Assembly: GCA_022072615.1 (NCBI GenBank)
Contig: JAJVHS010000034.1
Span: forward strand, 1-34,666
Reading direction: 5' to 3'
DNA length: 34,666 nucleotides
Source: Phycisphaerales bacterium
Lineage (GTDB): Bacteria > Planctomycetota > Phycisphaerae > Phycisphaerales > UBA1924
The notes under the pieces were generated by a model. It did no database searches and had not been told where the DNA came from. It saw nothing but the letters and a program-made list of their open reading frames with translations. Shown piece by piece: positions 32,474 to 34,666 of this stretch; position 1 is the first letter of the stretch, and each line of letters begins with the position of its first letter. The translations under genes were made by a program, and so were the position numbers.

Positions 32474-33019
32474 ATGGCCTGGATCACCAAGAACTCCGCC
32501 GGTACCAAGATCGAACGCCGAGCGACCCCCTACCTCGACGAGCCGACCAAGGCCAGGCTCCGGGCCGACATCCTCCCCCGCTACGAGACCCGCCTCGGCG
32601 CCCTGCTGCCGACGCTCCACGCCGTGCAGCACCAGCACGGCTGGCTGCCGCCGCAGGCCCTGCTCGAGATCGCCGAGTTCCTCCAGATCACGCCCGCCGA
32701 GGTGTACGACACCGCCAGCTTCTACGAGGAATACTGGCTCAAGCCCAAGGGCGAGCACCTGATCGCGGTCTGCCGGTCGATCGCCTGTGAGTTCTGCGGC
32801 CAGCCCCAGATCACCGAGGCCATCAAGCAGCGGCTGGGGATCGACGTCGGCGAGACCACGCCCGACGGCAAGTGGACGCTCATCGAGGTCGAGTGCCTGG
32901 GTTCGTGCGGGTCGGCCCCGGCCATGCTCGTCGATGAAACGCTGCACGAGTGGCTGACGCCCGCCGAGGCGCTCAAGAAGCTCGACCAGGCGCCGGCCGC
33001 CCACCACGGGCACCACTGA
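32474..33019 (+). CDS. nuoE: NADH-quinone oxidoreductase subunit E (24 kDa, [2Fe-2S])
   Basis: NuoE carries a [2Fe-2S] cluster next to the NADH-binding NuoF subunit of complex I; related proteins serve NAD-linked hydrogenases and formate dehydrogenases. The protein has 181 residues, a typical length. The cluster ligands are C100 and C105 (VCRSIACEFCG) and C141 and C145 (VECLGSCGSAPAM), matching C-x4-C and C-x3-C. The N-terminal helical bundle (LLPTLHAVQHQHGWLPPQAL, then YDTASFYEEYW) is also standard. The start at 32474 is set by the conserved length; an upstream in-frame codon at 32456 has no support. It is separate from nuoF and nuoG, which are not next to it. A His-rich tail (HHGHH) ends the protein. 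A hairpin follows the stop. Confidence 0.93.
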   Translation: MAWITKNSAGTKIERRATPYLDEPTKARLRADILPRYETRLGALLPTLHAVQHQHGWLPPQALLEIAEFLQITPAEVYDTASFYEEYWLKPKGEHLIAVCRSIACEFCGQPQITEAIKQRLGIDVGETTPDGKWTLIEVECLGSCGSAPAMLVDETLHEWLTPAEALKKLDQAPAAHHGHH

Positions 33020-33046
33020 TCCAAGCGACCGGGTATCCCTGGGTAG

Positions 33047-33067
33047 AGACAGCACTCCGTGCTGTCT
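33047..33067 (+). terminator. Perfect hairpin after nuoE, possible terminator without a T run
   Basis: AGACAGCAC (33047-33055) and GTGCTGTCT (33059-33067) form a 9-bp perfect stem with a TCC loop, 27 bases after the nuoE stop. The following sequence is pyrimidine-rich but has no T run, so termination is only likely in part. Confidence 0.5.
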
Positions 33068-33181
33068 GCTGCCTGCTGCCTGTTGTCCGCTCTTCTGCTA
33101 TGCTGCCCGCTTCCTGAGCCGGGCCGCTCGGGCGTTCTGCCCCGCGGCCCCGACGATCATTCCGGGCAGGAGGCTCGCACC

Positions 33182-33922
33182 ATGAACCGCCGAGCGCTGT
33201 TCGCCATCAGTTGCATCTCGCTCCTGACAACCTCGATGGTCTTCTCGATCCGAGGCGACATCGAGGCCGACATGAGCGCCGCCTTCCATCTCTCCAAGGA
33301 GCAGATGGGCCTCATCTGGGGCCCGTCCTTCTGGGGCTTCACCATCTCGATCTTCCTCTGCGGCGTCCTGGTGGACGTGCTGGGCATGAAGGTGCTGCAC
33401 GCGCTCTCGAGCCTCGGGTACATCGGCGGCGTGGCGCTCGTCCTGCTCGCGCCGCCGCCCGACGTCCCGAAGGTCGAGCACATCTTCGACCATACCGGCA
33501 CGCTCATGCTCTACGCGGGGTTCCTGCTCATGGGCCTGTCCCAGGGGATCGTCGAGGGCGTGATCAACCCCCTGGTCGCGACCATCCACAGCGACAACAA
33601 GGTCCACAAGCTCAACGTGCTGCACGCCTGGTGGCCGGGCGGGCTCATCATCGGCGGTCTGGCCGCGTACTTCATGACCAAGTCGGGGGTGACGGACTGG
33701 CGACTCAAGCTCGGGCTCATCGCGATCCCCGCGGTCATCTACCTGCTGGGCGTCATGACCCAGAAGTACCCCAAGACCGAGCGCGTCGCCTCGGGCGTCG
33801 CAACCTCCACCATGGAGCACAATCGACCGATGACACTCGATCTCGCTCTGATGAACTTCGGCGCACCCGCAGCAGAACGGGACGTCGTCGTCGCCGGGCG
33901 GCGCGCTCAACTTAATCGTTAG
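33182..33922 (+). CDS. MFS transporter, C-terminally truncated at a cassette junction
   Basis: The protein has 246 residues, about half of a usual 12-helix MFS transporter. The start at 33182 is firm: AGGAGG lies eight bases upstream. The N-terminal half looks normal: MNRRALFAISCISLLTTSMVF as helix 1, WGFTISIFLCGVLVDVLGMK, LMLYAGFLLMGLSQGIVEG, then GGLIIGGLAAYFMTK and LIAIPAVIYLLGVM, giving about six helices. After QKYPKTERVASGV (about residue 208) the family resemblance ends, and the final 35 residues (DLALMNFGAPAAERDVVVA...RRAQLNR) are unrelated. The stop codon TAG (33920-33922) falls inside a GTTAGGA box. A half transporter is probably non-functional unless another gene supplies the rest. 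An alternative is that the join is an assembly artefact. Confidence 0.78.
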   Translation: MNRRALFAISCISLLTTSMVFSIRGDIEADMSAAFHLSKEQMGLIWGPSFWGFTISIFLCGVLVDVLGMKVLHALSSLGYIGGVALVLLAPPPDVPKVEHIFDHTGTLMLYAGFLLMGLSQGIVEGVINPLVATIHSDNKVHKLNVLHAWWPGGLIIGGLAAYFMTKSGVTDWRLKLGLIAIPAVIYLLGVMTQKYPKTERVASGVATSTMEHNRPMTLDLALMNFGAPAAERDVVVAGRRAQLNR

Positions 33923-33924
33923 GA
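33850..33924 (+). repeat. Candidate integron attC site, left half degenerate
   Basis: The right end reads GCGCGCTC, nine bases (AACTTAATC), then GTTAGGA (33918-33924), like the L' and R' boxes of an attC site with crossover at G|TT. A left half is only partly visible: GATGAAC at 33850-33856 keeps the AAC of the R'' box, and GGCGC / GCGCG and CCCG / CGGG provide interrupted pairing. The total length, 75 bases, is normal for attC. An attI or secondary integration site would fit equally well. Confidence 0.5.
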
Positions 33925-33932
33925 GACATTAC

Positions 33933-34400
33933 GTGACGCACAATCCGTACGCGGCCCCGGAAGCGCCCCTGCAAGACCCGGGGCATGAGGCGCCCATACG
34001 CACGCGCCCCAAGCCGATTGCCCTGGTGCTGCAGCTGGCGGTCGTCAACTACGTGATTGGCGCAGTTACTACGGTGGTCGCGTGGGACTTCTTCGCGCCT
34101 ATGCAGTCGATTGGTCGCGCAAGTATCAGTCAACTTGTGTCCTTGGCATTCGCGACTTGGGTTTATTACAAGATCTACAAAGGCCGCAATTGGGCCAGGG
34201 TCCTACTACTGACGTTCTGGATCGTCGGGGTGGCGGTGTCATTCACCAGCACAGTGCAGAATCTAATGTCCGGTGCACCCTGGATTGTGAAGGCTCAACT
34301 CGTGCTTAGTTTTGGCATCAGTCTGGCAATCATTTGTCTGCTGTTCACCTCGCCGGGCCGAGACTGGTTCAGGAAGTCATCGTCCGGCCGTGTCGCCTAG
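33933..34400 (+). CDS. Four-helix membrane protein with an NPYAAP N-terminus (cassette gene)
   Basis: The protein has 155 residues and starts at GTG. The ribosome site AGGAG (33921-33925) is seven bases upstream and overlaps the GTTAGGA cassette junction. After MTHNPYAAPEAPLQDPG, a motif shared by many small membrane proteins of unknown function, four hydrophobic segments follow: PIALVLQLAVVNYVIGAVTT, ISQLVSLAFATWVYY, WARVLLLTFWIVGVAVSFTS and LVLSFGISLAIICLLF. The end is SPGRDWFRKSS, another signature often seen in these proteins. The function is unknown; proteins like this occur in integron cassettes. Codon use is more AT-tolerant than in the rest of the window, in line with transfer. It is the only gene of the cassette. 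Confidence 0.82.
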   Translation: MTHNPYAAPEAPLQDPGHEAPIRTRPKPIALVLQLAVVNYVIGAVTTVVAWDFFAPMQSIGRASISQLVSLAFATWVYYKIYKGRNWARVLLLTFWIVGVAVSFTSTVQNLMSGAPWIVKAQLVLSFGISLAIICLLFTSPGRDWFRKSSSGRVA

Positions 34401-34568
34401 CTACGCGTTGCGGCGGTCGCGCCCGCAAGGCGTCGCTTTCCTTGGCCTTGACGGCCTATTTACCCTGATCATGTGGCGCCCGGCACTACCTTTTGAGGAG
34501 GCACGGGCCGGCCTGCTACTGTGGTTGCGAATTTTAGCGGCGTAGATCTGCCTTCCCGTCATCGCGCC
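34401..34568. other. Untranslated tail of the cassette; nothing else recognised
   Basis: Between the membrane-protein stop and the next CTAAC motif. A short frame to 34545 (possible GTG at 34390) overlaps the preceding gene and has no ribosome site or recognisable product, so it is not called. No terminator was found. Confidence 0.35.
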
Positions 34569-34666
34569 AGCTAACAACTCGTGTATGAGCGCAGTGATCC
34601 GCGCCGGTGGCCGTTACACTGACCATGAAGCCATAAGAGCACGCTTGCGCTGCCTTGTAATGTGGG
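34569..34666 (+). repeat. Left half of a candidate attC site, cut by the window end
   Basis: AGCTAACAACTCG (34569-34581) resembles the start of many attC sites (R'' box then spacer), and GAGCGC follows eleven bases after CTAAC. Inside, CAGTG (34592-34596) and CACTG (about 34617-34621) can pair. A closing GTTAGC-type box is not present before base 34666, so the site is incomplete here or the motif is a chance match. Confidence 0.42.

Larger units (their letters stand above)
33919..34666 (+). mobile_element. Probable integron-type gene cassette (right end beyond the window)
   Basis: The segment starts at a GTTAGGA box, holds one gene that begins 12 bases in, and ends with CTAAC...GAGCGC about 650 bases later. 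Reverse-complementing the left junction gives CCTAAC, nine bases, GAGCGC; the right motif reads GCTAAC, eleven bases, GAGCGC. This mirror relation is what two successive attC sites show. The segment is lower in GC than the gene before it. No integrase was found in the window. Confidence 0.55.

Noticed and set aside
34312..34545. A 77-codon frame in the cassette tail
   Set aside because: It overlaps the end of the membrane-protein gene, lacks a ribosome site and has no recognisable product.
1..34666. CRISPR arrays, tRNA or rRNA genes, insertion sequences
   Set aside because: Looked for on both strands; no regularly spaced repeats, cloverleaf or transposase were recognised. A covariance-model scan was not possible.

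Overview
The window is a GC-rich stretch of chromosome from what looks like a planctomycete, most likely of the class Phycisphaerae. Three things point there: a giant secreted protein with an LEPR-XLL-type N-terminal motif (NLEARRLL), a short PEP-CTERM-like sorting tail (PAPGS...RRRR), and a membrane protein with a CPHCGY/CPEC zinc ribbon. This is inferred from protein style only; there is no rRNA or other marker gene in the window. Both ends cut through genes or elements.

Layout. 1-173 is the end of pgpA (phospholipid synthesis). 416-1240 is a small exported PEP-CTERM-type protein with a textbook terminator. 1652-11233 (minus) is one 3193-residue surface protein: LEPR-XLL motif, two PPC-like modules, a very long parallel beta-helix, an Ig-like module and a C-terminal domain resembling a matrixin protease whose zinc ligands are gone. 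11744-21147 is housekeeping: pheA (phenylalanine), gltX, a methyltransferase, the coupled otsA-otsB pair for trehalose, an NhaR-like LysR regulator and glnS. 21219-23197 holds a GNAT acetyltransferase, a zinc-ribbon protein and an M29 aminopeptidase.

23569-26731 is the most unusual part. A ParA-type ATPase carries a C-terminal glycogen-binding (CBM48/AMPK-beta-like) domain. It is followed by a protein whose core looks like a ParA/MinD fold without its nucleotide-binding loop. ParA ATPases position cargo inside cells, so this pair could position or partition glycogen or another alpha-glucan body. That role is inference.

26804-33019 holds an AT-richer secreted protein of unknown function, a membrane zinc-ribbon protein overlapping an M61-type lipoprotein peptidase with a PDZ domain, a small HTH regulator with a palindrome in front of it and a coupled 100-residue partner, a lamin-tail-domain protein, and a solitary nuoE. 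At the right edge an MFS transporter gene stops after about half its usual length, and the stop codon lies in a GTTAGG box. Beyond it is a lower-GC, 4-TM NPYAAP protein and, 650 bp on, a CTAAC...GAGCGC motif that mirrors the first junction. This is the architecture of an integron gene cassette. No integrase, CRISPR array, tRNA or rRNA was seen.
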